The notes beneath the pieces are model-generated. The model did no database searches. It worked only from the letters and a program-made list of their open reading frames with translations, and had not been told where the DNA came from. A stretch of DNA of 64,000 nucleotides from CAVUBL01 sp963739795 (GTDB lineage: Bacteria > Acidobacteriota > Thermoanaerobaculia > Multivoradales > DATKCC01): contig CAVUBL010000011.1 in assembly GCA_963739795.1 (NCBI GenBank), forward strand, positions 1 through 64,000. The letters are read 5' to 3'. Within the stretch, counting starts at the first letter, position 1, and every line of letters starts with the position of its first letter. A program made the position numbers and the translations under genes. Below are positions 8,542-19,100 of this stretch, piece after piece.

Positions 8542-9045
8542 ATGACCCGACGACGACCCCGTAGACACCGATCCCCCGAGCCCGACACCAACCCCAACCC
8601 ACCCCTTCTCCGGGACCTCCCCCCGGACGAACGCCCCCAGCAACGCCTCCTCCGATCCGGCGGCCCCTCCCTCTCCGACTCCGAGCTCCTGTCGATCATC
8701 CTGGGCAACGGCTGCCGGGAGGTCTGCTCTCTCGACCTCGCCCGGCAGATCCTGGAGGAGGTCCGCGGCCTGGTCGGTCTCGTGGGGATTCAAGCCGAGA
8801 CCCTCCAGCGCCGCGGGATCGGGGAGGCCAAGGCGGCGTCCGTCCTCGCCTCCCTGGAGCTGGCCCGCCGACTCGCCCGCGCCGAGATCCCCGAGCGGGA
8901 GCTTCTCGACCGGCCCGCGGAGATCGCCCGCTACCTGGTCCTCCGGTACGCCGTGCGCGACCAGGAGGTGATGGGTGCCCTCTACCTCGCCGACCTGCTC
9001 CTCGGGCGCTATGATGACCAATGCGGAGAGACAGAATGGCTATGA
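8542..9045 (+). pseudogene. radC: RadC/UPF0758 protein, C-terminally truncated
   Basis: About 165 residues match the N-terminal half of RadC: the UPF0758 helix-hairpin-helix region (LRDLPPDERPQQRLL, LSDSELLSIILGNG, RGIGEAKAASVLASLELARR) and the first strands of the MPN/JAB domain (RYLVLRYAVRDQEVMGALYL). The frame then runs into unrelated residues and stops at 9045, so the JAMM metal site (normally a later HNHPSG motif) is missing. RadC is about 225 aa when complete, so roughly a third is lost. A hairpin and an insertion-sequence end scar lie just downstream, which suggests that an insertion followed by deletion removed the 3' part. The start is placed at the ATG that gives family-like spacing. 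Confidence 0.7.
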
Positions 9046-9057
9046 GCGCAACGCACG

Positions 9058-9106
9058 CGGGAGGGCTTCTCCGGTCGCCCTTCGGGCTCCCTCCGAAGCC
9101 CTCCCG
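9058..9106. terminator. GC-rich hairpin downstream of radC fragment
   Basis: A perfect 12-bp inverted repeat (CGGGAGGGCTTC and its complement) encloses a 25-nt loop that itself contains a GAGGG/CCCTC-like pairing. It has no T-run, so it is either a Rho-independent-like terminator of a GC-rich genome or part of a mobile-element end. Confidence 0.4.
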
Positions 9107-9141
9107 ACCGCCCCACCCACCCGACCACCCGGCTGCGAGAG

Positions 9142-9183
9142 TGTCAGCCATGTACCCGGTCTGACTGTCAGCGATCTACCCGG
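9142..9183. repeat. Insertion-sequence end scar: two 18-bp direct repeats
   Basis: TGTCAGCCATGTACCCGG at 9142-9159 is followed at 9166-9183 by TGTCAGCGATCTACCCGG, 16 of 18 identical with a 24-bp period. Short multiple direct repeats of this TGTCAGC...ACCCGG type are typical of the termini of IS21-like elements. No transposase remains next to it. It sits exactly between the truncated radC and the tail of a short Cys-rich ORF. Confidence 0.5.
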
Positions 9184-9267
9184 CTGTTCAGTGGCGGGTC
9201 GTGCAACATCCAGGTAGGCGACATCTGCCCGACCGAGTGCATGAGCTGCACGCACTTCTGGTACTAA
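9184..9267 (+). pseudogene. C-terminal tail of a small Cys-rich peptide, 5' part lost
   Basis: Directly after the IS scar an open frame without a start codon reads FSGGSCNIQVGDICPTEC, then MSCTHFWY and a TAA at 9265. The frame keeps four cysteines in 20 residues and ends in aromatic residues, with a Gly-Gly just before the Cys region. Gly-Gly followed by a Cys-rich core is the layout of many ribosomal-peptide precursors. The upstream leader is missing because the IS end replaced it. The assignment is tentative. Confidence 0.3.
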
Positions 9268-9297
9268 TCCACGAGGCAGTGAGGTACCCTGGAGCCC

Positions 9298-11130
9298 ATG
9301 CAAATGCGCAGGCTCCTGATCTTGTTTTTCCTTCTGGTGACCGGCGGCCTGCTCCATTCGGCCGCCGGTCACGCCTCGGGAGCAGCCGCCGGGCCTGTTC
9401 AGCAGGCGCTGATGGGTGAGCCTCCCCGTGCGGGAGCACTCGTCCACTTCTCCAATCTCCCGGTCCACGAGGGCCGCCAGAACATGGTGGTGCGGACTGT
9501 CCAGGGCTCGACTCTGGCCGTTGTTTGGTGGCAGGAGCGCCCTGACCGGCGAGGGGGTCTGTACGCCGGCCGGATTTACTCCCTCTCGGGCGCTCCGCGC
9601 TCGCCCGTGTTCCGCGTTTCGGGAGAGATCGAGAGGAGCTACGGTCGACCGGGCGTCGCATTCGTTGGGGGTGGGGAGTTGCTGGTCGCGTGGTCCTGCT
9701 CCCTGTCGAGCCAGGGTGGGGCCGGGTTGTTGGTTCGTTTCTTTGGGGCGGGAGGAGGCGCTCTCGGCCCTCGCAAGCGCTTGGCCACGGGATCAGCGCC
9801 GTTCCAGGATATCGAGGTTGAGCCGCTGGGAGAGGGTGGCGCCCTCGTCCTGTGGCGCCGGAGCGATGCCGCCCAGGGAACGAGCGCCGTGATCGTCGAG
9901 AGGGATGGTTCCCCGGCGAAACTGTCCAGTTGGCTCTCCGACGATCTCGAGGCGGCGACCAGTCCCCCGGCGGTTGCGCGCCTTGCGGGGGGCCTCGAGA
10001 TTGCGTGGACGGGTTCTCGTGGCCTCCAAGTGGCGCGCCTCGAGGGAAGCGGAGCGGCTCGCGAGTTGCCGATCGCGCCACCTGGCCAGAGGCCGGTCGG
10101 CGAACCGAGTGCTTCGCCCACCGGGGAACTTGCTGCGGTCGCCCTCGATCCCGAGACCCTCTGGGTCGTCTGGCGCGCACTCGCCGACCCAGCCAGAGGT
10201 GTGCCTTTCGAGGGTCTGCGGATCGGTACCGATGGAGGCCGTTCTTCTCTCGGGCTGCTCCCGAAGCCGAACGAGCGGGCGGAGCGTTCTCCCCTTTTCG
10301 TCCACCCGGGAGCTGGGCCCGTCGTGGCGCTCTGGCCGCGATTCGTGCCCGACGAGGAGGCGCGCACGGAGGTCGTTCTCGGACGGTTCGAAGCCGAGAC
10401 CGGCCTCGGCTACGAGGATCCCATTCGGCTGTCTACCCCGGGGTCATGGGCCTCTTGGCCGCAGCTCGCCGTAGGCGACGGTGAGGCGTTCGCTACGTGG
10501 CTCGTCCGTCGAGACGGGGGCGCGCACTATGATCTGGTCGGTCGACCCCTCGCCTCGGATGTCCCGAGGGCCCGGCCGCGAAGTCAGGCGCAAGTCGACT
10601 GCGCCGTCGAGACCGTCCGGGCAGCTCTTCGCTCCCCGCTGGGTGAGCAGCCGTCCAGCACACAGAGGGCGGAGGCTCTCTGCGGCCCCGAGGAGACGGA
10701 GCGAGATCGGGGCCTGCGTGAGGCTCTGGGATCGATCCTTGTTCCGGAGGGTGAAGCCGCCGATCTGAGGATGCGACTGACTCGTGGTCGCAGCATCGAC
10801 GACTTTCGGGTCGAAGTCGCCGCTCGCGGCCCGCAAGATGAGCTGCTGGCAGCGGGCTCGTTCAGGGTTGGAGTCGAGATCTCCGCCGGTGGTGAGCCGG
10901 AGGCGCTTCGGCTGGAGACCCTGAAGGCGCCGGAAGGACTTCGCTCACCAGGCGCCTTGAAGGGTTTGGCGGTGACCCGGTTCTCGGCGGCCGGGCGGAG
11001 GGTGCGCGTGGGCGGCGTGGAGGCCGTGAAGGGAGCTTCCGCCGAGGTGCCGTTAATCGATGGCGACGAAGCGTCTGACTCAGAAGTGGCCGAGTCAGGC
11101 GCCCAGACGGTGCCGGGAGTTCCGAGATGA
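9298..11130 (+). CDS. Exported protein of unknown function
   Basis: A 610-aa protein with a clear signal peptide (MQMRRLLILFFLLVTGGLL, cleavage near SAAGHA). Residues 50-430 contain repeated W-rich blocks (LAVVWWQERP, LLVAWSCSL, ALVLWRRSD, LEIAWTGSR, LWVVWRAL, VVALWPRF, AFATWLVRR) spaced about 50 residues apart. This is what a seven-bladed beta-propeller of the BNR or YVTN kind looks like. The C-terminal 180 residues are charged and have no recognised fold. GGAG precedes the ATG closely, and a second ATG two codons on is equally possible. It stands alone between an IS scar and the RHS locus. No enzyme motif is seen; a periplasmic or surface role is inferred only from export. Confidence 0.7.
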   Translation: MQMRRLLILFFLLVTGGLLHSAAGHASGAAAGPVQQALMGEPPRAGALVHFSNLPVHEGRQNMVVRTVQGSTLAVVWWQERPDRRGGLYAGRIYSLSGAPRSPVFRVSGEIERSYGRPGVAFVGGGELLVAWSCSLSSQGGAGLLVRFFGAGGGALGPRKRLATGSAPFQDIEVEPLGEGGALVLWRRSDAAQGTSAVIVERDGSPAKLSSWLSDDLEAATSPPAVARLAGGLEIAWTGSRGLQVARLEGSGAARELPIAPPGQRPVGEPSASPTGELAAVALDPETLWVVWRALADPARGVPFEGLRIGTDGGRSSLGLLPKPNERAERSPLFVHPGAGPVVALWPRFVPDEEARTEVVLGRFEAETGLGYEDPIRLSTPGSWASWPQLAVGDGEAFATWLVRRDGGAHYDLVGRPLASDVPRARPRSQAQVDCAVETVRAALRSPLGEQPSSTQRAEALCGPEETERDRGLREALGSILVPEGEAADLRMRLTRGRSIDDFRVEVAARGPQDELLAAGSFRVGVEISAGGEPEALRLETLKAPEGLRSPGALKGLAVTRFSAAGRRVRVGGVEAVKGASAEVPLIDGDEASDSEVAESGAQTVPGVPR

Positions 11131-11669
11131 AAGTGCCCGCGCTTTGAAGGAAGCCGCCAACGGAAGGCCTCTGAGGGCTCGTCTGGAGCCGGTTGGACTG
11201 GGCTTTCCAGCGCCTGGAACAAGGGCCATCGGCTACCTTGTACCATGCGTCTAGTATCCCCCGGCCACCCGTTGAGATGTCCTGACGGTCCTTCACGCCG
11301 CTGGCGGCATGGCTTCCGGCCAGACAAGCGACGAGGTGGATCTCCTGTGGCGAACCGCCCCGCCTCGGATGCCGGTCGAGGGCCCCTCGGCTGACGAGCC
11401 AGCTCAGGCTGCGTCCCCGAACGAGACGCGACATTGCGCGTGCGGCCCCCCGCAAGCCTTGCGCACTTGCGTTCTTCAGCGCGAGCAGACTACTCTTGCC
11501 CTCAGTACTTCAATCTCTTGGTGCTTCTGCCGGCCTGACGCCCTCTCCCGGGGCTGCCGAGCCGGCGGTCGCCACGTAGAGGCGCGGGACAGGCTTCGAG
11601 CGCTTGCGCGAGCCCGGTTCCGATCGCCCTCTCCGCGGCGCCGATCCGAGGTGGCATGTGGGGGTGGTC
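11131..11669. other. Intergenic region with a partial palindromic repeat copy
   Basis: About 540 bp without a supported gene. At 11286-11310 the sequence ACGGTCCTTCACGCCGCTGG, followed by CGGC, is one arm of the palindrome found complete at 32624-32649 and again in the element at 36304-36468, so this is a dispersed repeat fragment. The 3' part must hold the promoter of the RHS gene. Confidence 0.45.
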
Positions 11670-13106
11670 ATGGTCTGTCGGGTGCGGTACGTCGTCGGTC
11701 GAGCTGTGCTGTTCTCCCTCGTTGCGGTGCTGGCGGGCGCGGGCGGGGTGGCGGGCCAGGGCTGCACCCTACTCAACGGTGGCTGCGGGGAGTTTCCGCA
11801 GCAGTGCTTCGCGGACACGCTGGCGCCGGACACCTGGTCCGACGGGCTGACAGAGCAGGACCGGGTGAATTTCGACAGCCCGGAGTCGACCTGCCACGCT
11901 CCGGTGTCGGTGGGACCCCCGGCTTGCTGCACCTCGTTCCACCCGCCGGGCGACTCGCAACCGACGATCTCGCTTCGCGCCGAGCCGACGGGCGACGGCG
12001 CCGAGGTCGTGGTCGACTACGACGCCCCGAACTACTTCTGCCAGAACACCGGCGACTGGCCGCCGCTCTACACCTGCGTCAACGATCCCATCGCGAGCAG
12101 CGACCACCTGGTGCTCTTCTTGGGCACGCCGTCGAACATCGTCGACGTCCTCGCCCGGGGCTTCATCTACTACGAGCAGGGCACCTGGCACACGCGAATC
12201 AAGATTCCTTGCGGCGGGACCACGACCGTCTTCGCGCGGATCGATTACCTGACGAGCTCCGGGGTGGTCACGGCGGTCACCCCGGCCATGGCTCTCCCGG
12301 GCGGCGAGTGCACGGACCGCAAGAGCTGCCCGCTCTCGGGCGTCGGGGCTCCGGTCAACGTGGGCTCGGGCGACGTCTCGGCGACCGTGCCGCTCTTCCG
12401 CCTGGCCCAGGACCCGATGCCGCTCGACTTCAGCCTCGACTACCACAGCGAGCGGCCCATGGCGCCGGGGCTCGTCTCCTCGCCTCTCGGCCCGGGCTGG
12501 TCGCACAGCTTCTCCGATACCCTCCGGCCCCTGGGTCCGGGGCGCAACCGCCTCTACCGCATCACCCCCGAAGGCTTCGAGGAGATCTACCAGCGCCAGG
12601 CCGACGGGAGCTGGGCGGCGTCGAGCCCGGCCGAGCTCCGGGCGCGGGTAGTGGCCTCGGGCGGCGAGCTCCTCCGCACGGACCTCGACGGCATGGTGAC
12701 CGCCTACGACGCGGTGTCCGGCGACTGGCTCTCGACGACCGACCGCTGGGGCAACCGGATCGCGGGGGGCTATGACTCCTCGGGGCACCTGGCGACCGTC
12801 GCCGACACCGAGGGCCGGACGCTCACCTTCGGCTACGACGGAGACCACCTGGCGAGCGTCGAGCTCCCCGGCGGCGAGACGTGGACCTTCGACTATCAAG
12901 ATGGGATCCTCAGCGCGATCCACGATCCCCTCCACCCGGGAGCGACGCCCTGGCGGAGCTTCGAGTACCAGGCGGACTCGGAGGGCGTGCCGCGCCTCCT
13001 CACCGCCCTGCGCGACGAGTCCGGGGCGCTCCTCGAAGGCCACGGCTACGACGCGCTCAGGACCGCGGCACGAGCTCGTACTCCGAGGGTGGCCGGGACC
13101 TGGTGA
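11670..13106 (+). CDS. RHS-repeat protein, N-terminal segment (frameshifted from the rest)
   Basis: This frame encodes the start of the giant RHS protein. A signal peptide (VVGRAVLFSLVAVLAGAGG, mature start near QGCTLL) is followed by a Cys-containing region and a DUF6531-like entry domain (GAPVNVGSGDVSATVPLF, then LDYHSERP and LGPGWSHSF). The first YD repeats follow (GYDSSGHLATVADTEGRTLT). Homology ends at HGYDAL near 13,056, after which the frame reads unrelated residues to a stop at 13,106. The protein continues in another frame from about 13,061, so one indel separates the two. The start at 11670 is preferred because it places the hydrophobic segment near the N-terminus. It is either a genuine pseudogene break or a sequencing error. 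Confidence 0.75.
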   Translation: MVCRVRYVVGRAVLFSLVAVLAGAGGVAGQGCTLLNGGCGEFPQQCFADTLAPDTWSDGLTEQDRVNFDSPESTCHAPVSVGPPACCTSFHPPGDSQPTISLRAEPTGDGAEVVVDYDAPNYFCQNTGDWPPLYTCVNDPIASSDHLVLFLGTPSNIVDVLARGFIYYEQGTWHTRIKIPCGGTTTVFARIDYLTSSGVVTAVTPAMALPGGECTDRKSCPLSGVGAPVNVGSGDVSATVPLFRLAQDPMPLDFSLDYHSERPMAPGLVSSPLGPGWSHSFSDTLRPLGPGRNRLYRITPEGFEEIYQRQADGSWAASSPAELRARVVASGGELLRTDLDGMVTAYDAVSGDWLSTTDRWGNRIAGGYDSSGHLATVADTEGRTLTFGYDGDHLASVELPGGETWTFDYQDGILSAIHDPLHPGATPWRSFEYQADSEGVPRLLTALRDESGALLEGHGYDALRTAARARTPRVAGTW

Positions 13107-16100
13107 GCGTCGAGTACGACACGCCGTCGCACGGCAAGACCCGCGTCGTCTCGGCGATCGACGGGGCGACCTCCCAGACCTCGGTCTTCACCCTCCACTA
13201 CCAACACGGCCGGTATCTCCCGACCGAGATCCTGGGCAACTGCCCGACCTGCGGCGGCGCGACGAGCGACGACCAGAGCTACACCTACACGAGCTCCAAC
13301 CGGATCGCTTCGCGCGTCGACGCCCGCGGCCACCGGACCGCGTTCACCTACGACGCCAACGCCAACCTCACGTCTGAGACCGAGGCCGTCGGCAGCCCGG
13401 AAGAGCGGACGACCCGCTTCCGCTACGACGACCCCGCGTGGCCCAACTTCCGGACGCAGGTCGACGAGCCGTCCGTCGCTCAGCCGGGGAGCCGCAAGAT
13501 CACCACCTTCTCCTGGAACGCCGACGAGACGGAGCTCACCGTCGCCGCGTCGGGCTTCCTCGCGGCGAGCGACGCCTCACCCACCACCTACACGACCGTC
13601 ACCACCTTCGACGGTCGGCACCGCACGCTCTCGGTCGACGGCCCGCGGACCGACGTGGCCGACGTGACGAGCCGGACGTACTACCCCGACGACGATCCGG
13701 ACCTCGCCCGCCGTGGGCGCCTCTCGACGACGACGGATGCCGTCGGCCTCACGACCACGGCCGACGACTACGACGACTTCGGGACCGCCCGAGAGACGAC
13801 CGATCCCAACGGTGTCGTCACCCGGCGGGAGACCGACGACCGGGGGCGGCTCACGAGCTCGACCTCCGCCGCCGTGCCCGGCGTCGCCGGCGAGGGGAGC
13901 GACTACACCACCCGGTTCGTCTTCGACGGCCGCGACCGCCTCGTCCGGACGGTCCTGCCGCGGGGCAACGGCGTCGCCTATGGCTACGAGGACGGGACCA
14001 ACCGCCTCGTCGACACGATCCGGGTGGACGCGGCAGGCCTCGAGCGCGAGCGCCGGCACCTGACCCTGAACGACCTCGGCGACCGGACCGCCGAGGAGGA
14101 CCAGGTCTGCGACGCGCCGGCCGCCTCGTGCGCCTCCTGGACGACGAAGCGCCGCGAGGGCTTCGCCTTCGACGTCCACAACCGCCTGACCGGAGTGCTT
14201 CACCCGGTGCCGGCGGGCTCGCGAACGGTCAACACCTATGATGCCGACGGGCTCCTTGCGACCGTCCAGGACGAAAACCACGCCACCCCCAACACGACCT
14301 ACACCTATGACGCCCTCCATCGCCTGAAGACGATCGCGCAGACGCTCGCCGGCGCGCCCGGAGGCGTGGCGAGGACCTCGTACTCGTACGACGCCGTCGA
14401 CGACCTCGCCTCGGTGACCGATCCCAACGGCAACACCACGACCTACCGGTACGACGACTTCGGTCGCCTCTCTCGCGAGGACTCGCCGGTCGCCGGGACC
14501 ACGGAGAACACGTACGACCCGGCCGGCAACCTGCTCTCGACGACCGACGCCCGGGGCGCCACGACGACCCGCACCTACGACGCCGAGGATCGGCCAGTCA
14601 CGAGCACGTCCACCCTGGCGGGCCAGCCCGCCGAGACGGTGACCTGGGCCTACGACGATCCGACGCCCGGCGCCTTCGGGCTGGGGCGCCTCGCGAGCAT
14701 GACCGACCCCTCGGGCGAGACCACCTACGCCTACGAGCGCCGCGGCGAGGTGACGGCCGAGGACCGGACGATCCTCGGTACGAGCTATGCGACGGGCTTC
14801 GGCTACGACGCCAACGGCAACCGGAGCCGGGTCGACTACCCCTCGGGACGGAGCGTCGCCTACGGCTTCGACTTCGCGGACCGCCCCCTCTCGGCGGCGG
14901 CCTCCGACGTCACCTACGTCGCCTCGGCCTCCTACCTCCCGTTCGGGCCGCTCGCGAGCCTCGCCTTCGGCAACGGCACGACCGAGACCCGCGCCTTCGA
15001 CCTGCGCTACCGGCCCCTCGAGAACCGCCTCGACGGCGCCTCCGGCCCGCTGGCCGACTACCGCTACCAAGAGGACGCCCTGGGCAACATCACCCAGATC
15101 CACGACGCCCTCGACCCCGACTACGACCGGGACTTCGGCTACGACGACCTCGACCGGCTGACCTCGGCGACGACGGGTGGAGCCCTCTGGGGCAACGGCA
15201 GCTACCGCTACGACCCCATGGGCAACCTCACCGAGCTCGAGCTCGGAAGCCACCGCTCGGCCGCCCTCTCCTACCAGGGCACCCTCCCCAAGCTCGCCTC
15301 GGTGGTGGCCGACGGGGTCGCTCAGCCGGTCGCCTACGACGCCGCCGGCAACGAGATCCGCCACGGGGGGACCGTCTCCACCTACTCGGCCCGCGACCTC
15401 CTGGCCTCGGCCGACGGCCTGGCCTACACCTACGACGGCCGGGGGGTGCGGGTGGCGACGGACGTGGTGACGGCCTTGGGCACGGCGACCGGGGTCGTGA
15501 CCGACCTCGACGGCCAGCCCATCGCCGGGGCGACGGTGCGGGTGGCGGGCGGCTCGCAGCAGGCGACGACCGACGGCTCGGGCCGGTTCCAGCTCATCGC
15601 GCCGGCGGGAAGCTACAGCCTCCTCGCCTCGGCCGACGGCTTCCTCCCGGCGAGCTCGCTGCCCTTCACCTTGCCGGCGGGCGCGAGCTTCGACGTCGGG
15701 ACGATCGCCCTCGCGCCGGCCCCGGCGACGGTCACCGGAACCGTCCTCGGCACACTGGACGGCGGGCCGCTCGCGGGCGCCGCGGTGACCGCCGCCGAGA
15801 CCGGGACGACGGTGTTCACCGACGCCTCCGGGCACTTCTCGCTCGGCGGGCCCGCCGGCACCTTCACCCTCACGATCGCCCAGGCGGGCTACGTCTCCCA
15901 GACGCTGCCGCCGGTCACGGTGGCGGCGGGCCGGACCGAGGACGTGGGGACGGTGACCCTGGTCGTCGTGCCCGCGCAGGTCTCCGGGCAGGTGGTGAGC
16001 TCGGTGGGCGGCGCGGCGGTGGCCGGCGCTACCGTGACCGCGATTCCACTCGCGGCGGCGACGACGGCCACCGGCCCGGCGACCAAGGACGCCACCTCGC

Positions 16101-19100
16101 TCTCGGCCACGACCGACGCCACCGGAGCCTTCTCTCTCCAGGTCGCCCCCGGCACCTACACCTTCTCGGTGAGCGCCACCGGGTTTGGGACGTTCACCAC
16201 CGGCGCCACGGCCCTCGGCCCCGGAGCCGTGCTCGACCTGGGCTCCCTCCCCCTCGAGCCCCTCGGCACGATCACCGGCCGCGTGGTGGCCCAGGCCACC
16301 GGGCTCCCGGTTCTCGGGCACCATCGTCCAGGTCCTGGGCACCCTGAACCAGGCGGCCACCGACGCCACCGGCGCCTTCACCCTGACCCAGGGGAGTGGG
16401 ACCTACCGGCTGCGGGTGCGGGCGGCAGGCTTTGCCGACCTGACCACCGACGAAATCGTCCTCCCGGCCGGCGGGAGCGTCGACGTGGGGACCCTGGAGC
16501 TTTCGCCCGTGGCCCTCTCGGTCTACGTCGGCTACGCCGACAACCTGCGAGCGAGCGCCGACTTCCCGGTGCCCTGGCGGGGGGCGCCGGACGTTGTCTT
16601 CCTGGGCGGCGGCACGGTCTTCGACTCCGGGGCGATCCGCCTCGACAACTCGACCGACGAGCCCATCGCCGTCGACAGCTGGCCGTCGACCTCGAGCGGC
16701 CGGGCCCGGTCTACGACCTGTGGGGGAGCTTCACCGTGCCGGCCCACGGCTCGGTGATCCTCACCCAGACGGTCTACTCGAACTTCGACTCGAGCGACCA
16801 CCCGATCGTCAGTTGCGGCGGCACGCCTTCGCCGGGGGACCCGCGGGTGCCGAAGGTGAGCGTCACGATCGGCGGCGCGACGACGGACTACTTCGACACG
16901 GGGCACATCCTCGACACCGGCGGCTCGGACCTGGCGTGCCTGGGCAACGAGTCGCTCCCCTGGCGGCTCATCGGGACCACCGGCATCTCGGCCCAGGGGG
17001 ACTTCCTGCTCGGTCCGGTCAACGGCGAGGCGACGACCGGGCAGCCCTACGAGCTCGTCGCTCTCTTGACCGACGCGGCCGGCCTGCCGCTGCCGGGGGT
17101 GGACGTCACCTTCCGGGCCATCGCCGGGCCGGACCGGGGGCTCACCGGCTCCGGGACGACGGACGCCGACGGCCACGCGAGCTTCTCCTACACCAGCGGC
17201 TTCGCCGGCACCACGACCTGGGAGGCGACCTACACCAACGCCTCCGGGGCGACCAAGACCTCGAACCAGGCCACGGTCACCTGGCCGGGCCTGGCCGGTG
17301 TGGAAGTCTTCGTGGGCTACGCCGACGACCTTCGCCGGGATCCGGCCTTCCCGACACCCTGGCAGGGCTCGCCGGGGATCCTCTTCCTGGGCAACCGCGC
17401 CGGCGTCTACGATGCCGGGGCGGTCCGGCTCGACAACACGAGCGACGAGCCCCTCGTCGTCGATCACGTGAGTGTCAACCTCCAGCGTCCGGGGCCGGTC
17501 TACAACCTGTGGCCCGGCTTCACGATCCCGGCGCACGAGTCGGCGATCCTGACCCAGACGGCCTACATGAACTTCGACACCAGCGACCACACGATCGTCG
17601 GCTGCGGCGGCACGGTCTCGCCCAACGATCCGCGGATCCCCAAGATCTCGGTGACGATTGGAGGCGTCACCCAGGCATTCCTCGACACGGCCCACATCCT
17701 GGACACCTTCGGCTACGACCTCGCCTGCAAGGGCAACGAGTCGCTCCAGTGGCGGCCGGTCGGCTCGGAGGGGACGGCCCGGACCGGGACGATCACCCTG
17801 CTGCCACCGGCGACGACGGCGCCGGTGGGCGGCCAGGCGACCCTCACCGCCGCGGTGACCGACGCCGGCGGCGCGCCTGTGGCCGGCGTGACGGTCGACT
17901 TCCGCGTACTGAGCGGCCCCAACACCGGGGCGACCGGGAGCGCGGTGACCGACGCCTCGGGCCTCGCCGAGTACCCCGCGACGAGCTCGGTGACCGGCCT
18001 CGACACGGTGGTCGCCCGGGTGACCAACTCCTCGGGAGGGACCCTCAGCTCGCCGACGGCGACGATCCTCTGGTTGCCGGCGGTCGACCTCACCCTCTCG
18101 CCGCCGGCCTCGACCCAGCCGGTGGGGAGCCCCTACGACGCGACGCTCCTCGCGACCGATCCCTCGGGCCAGCCGGTGCCGGACCTGGCCATCCGCTTCC
18201 GCGTCGCCTCGGGACCCAACGCGGGCCTGACGGGCGTGGGAACGACGGATGCCACGGGTCAGGCGGTCTTCGTGTACACCAGCGGCCAGGCCGGGACCGA
18301 CTCCGTGGTGGCCGAGGTGGCGCTCGCCGGCGGCGCGGTCCAGGCCTCGAACACGGTCTCGACGACGTGGACGGCGCCCCGGACCTTGACCCTCGAGCCG
18401 GTCAGCCAGAGCCACCCCGTCGGCTCGGAGGCAGACTTCGTGGCGACGCTCCGGCAAGGTACCGAGGCGGTGGCCGGGGAGACGGTGACCCTCGCCGCCA
18501 CCAGCGGGCCGGACGCGGGGACCACCGAGGACGCCACGACGGACGCCTCGGGGGAGGCGCACTTCGCCCTGGTCGGCCAGGCGGCGGGGACCGATCTCCT
18601 GGAGGCCCGGGCCGGCTCGGGCGCGGACGCCCTCGTCTCCGAGCCGGTGAGCGCGACCTGGACGGCGATCCCCACGGCGCTCGCGGTGACGGCCCCGCCG
18701 GTCGTCGAGTGGAACGACCCCCTCACCGTCTCGGCCCGCCTGACGGTCGCTGCGACCGGCGCGCCGCTGGCCGGCCAGACGATCGAGCTCACCCTGGGGA
18801 CCGAGACCGCCCAGGCGACGACCGGTGCCGACGGCGTCGCGACGGCGAGCTTCCTCCCCCGCGATCTGCCGGGAGCCGTCTCCCTCGTGGCGAGCTTCGC
18901 CGGGGCGCCGCCCTACCTGCCGGCGTCGAGCGCGCGCCTCGTGACGATCGAGCGCGACGAGACGCTGCTCGTCCTCACCGGCGAAGCGGCCGGCGGCTCG
19001 ACCGGAGTCGGGGCGATCGCCGCCGGGTCGGCCCAGGAGGTCTCCGCCCGCCTGACCGACGGCGAGGACGGCCAGCCCCTGGCCGGCAAGACGGTCACCT

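Noticed and set aside
13577..16381. 934-residue open frame on the minus strand
   Set aside because: It is antisense to the RHS repeats; Arg/Gly/Val-rich low complexity from high-GC third positions and no domain motif.
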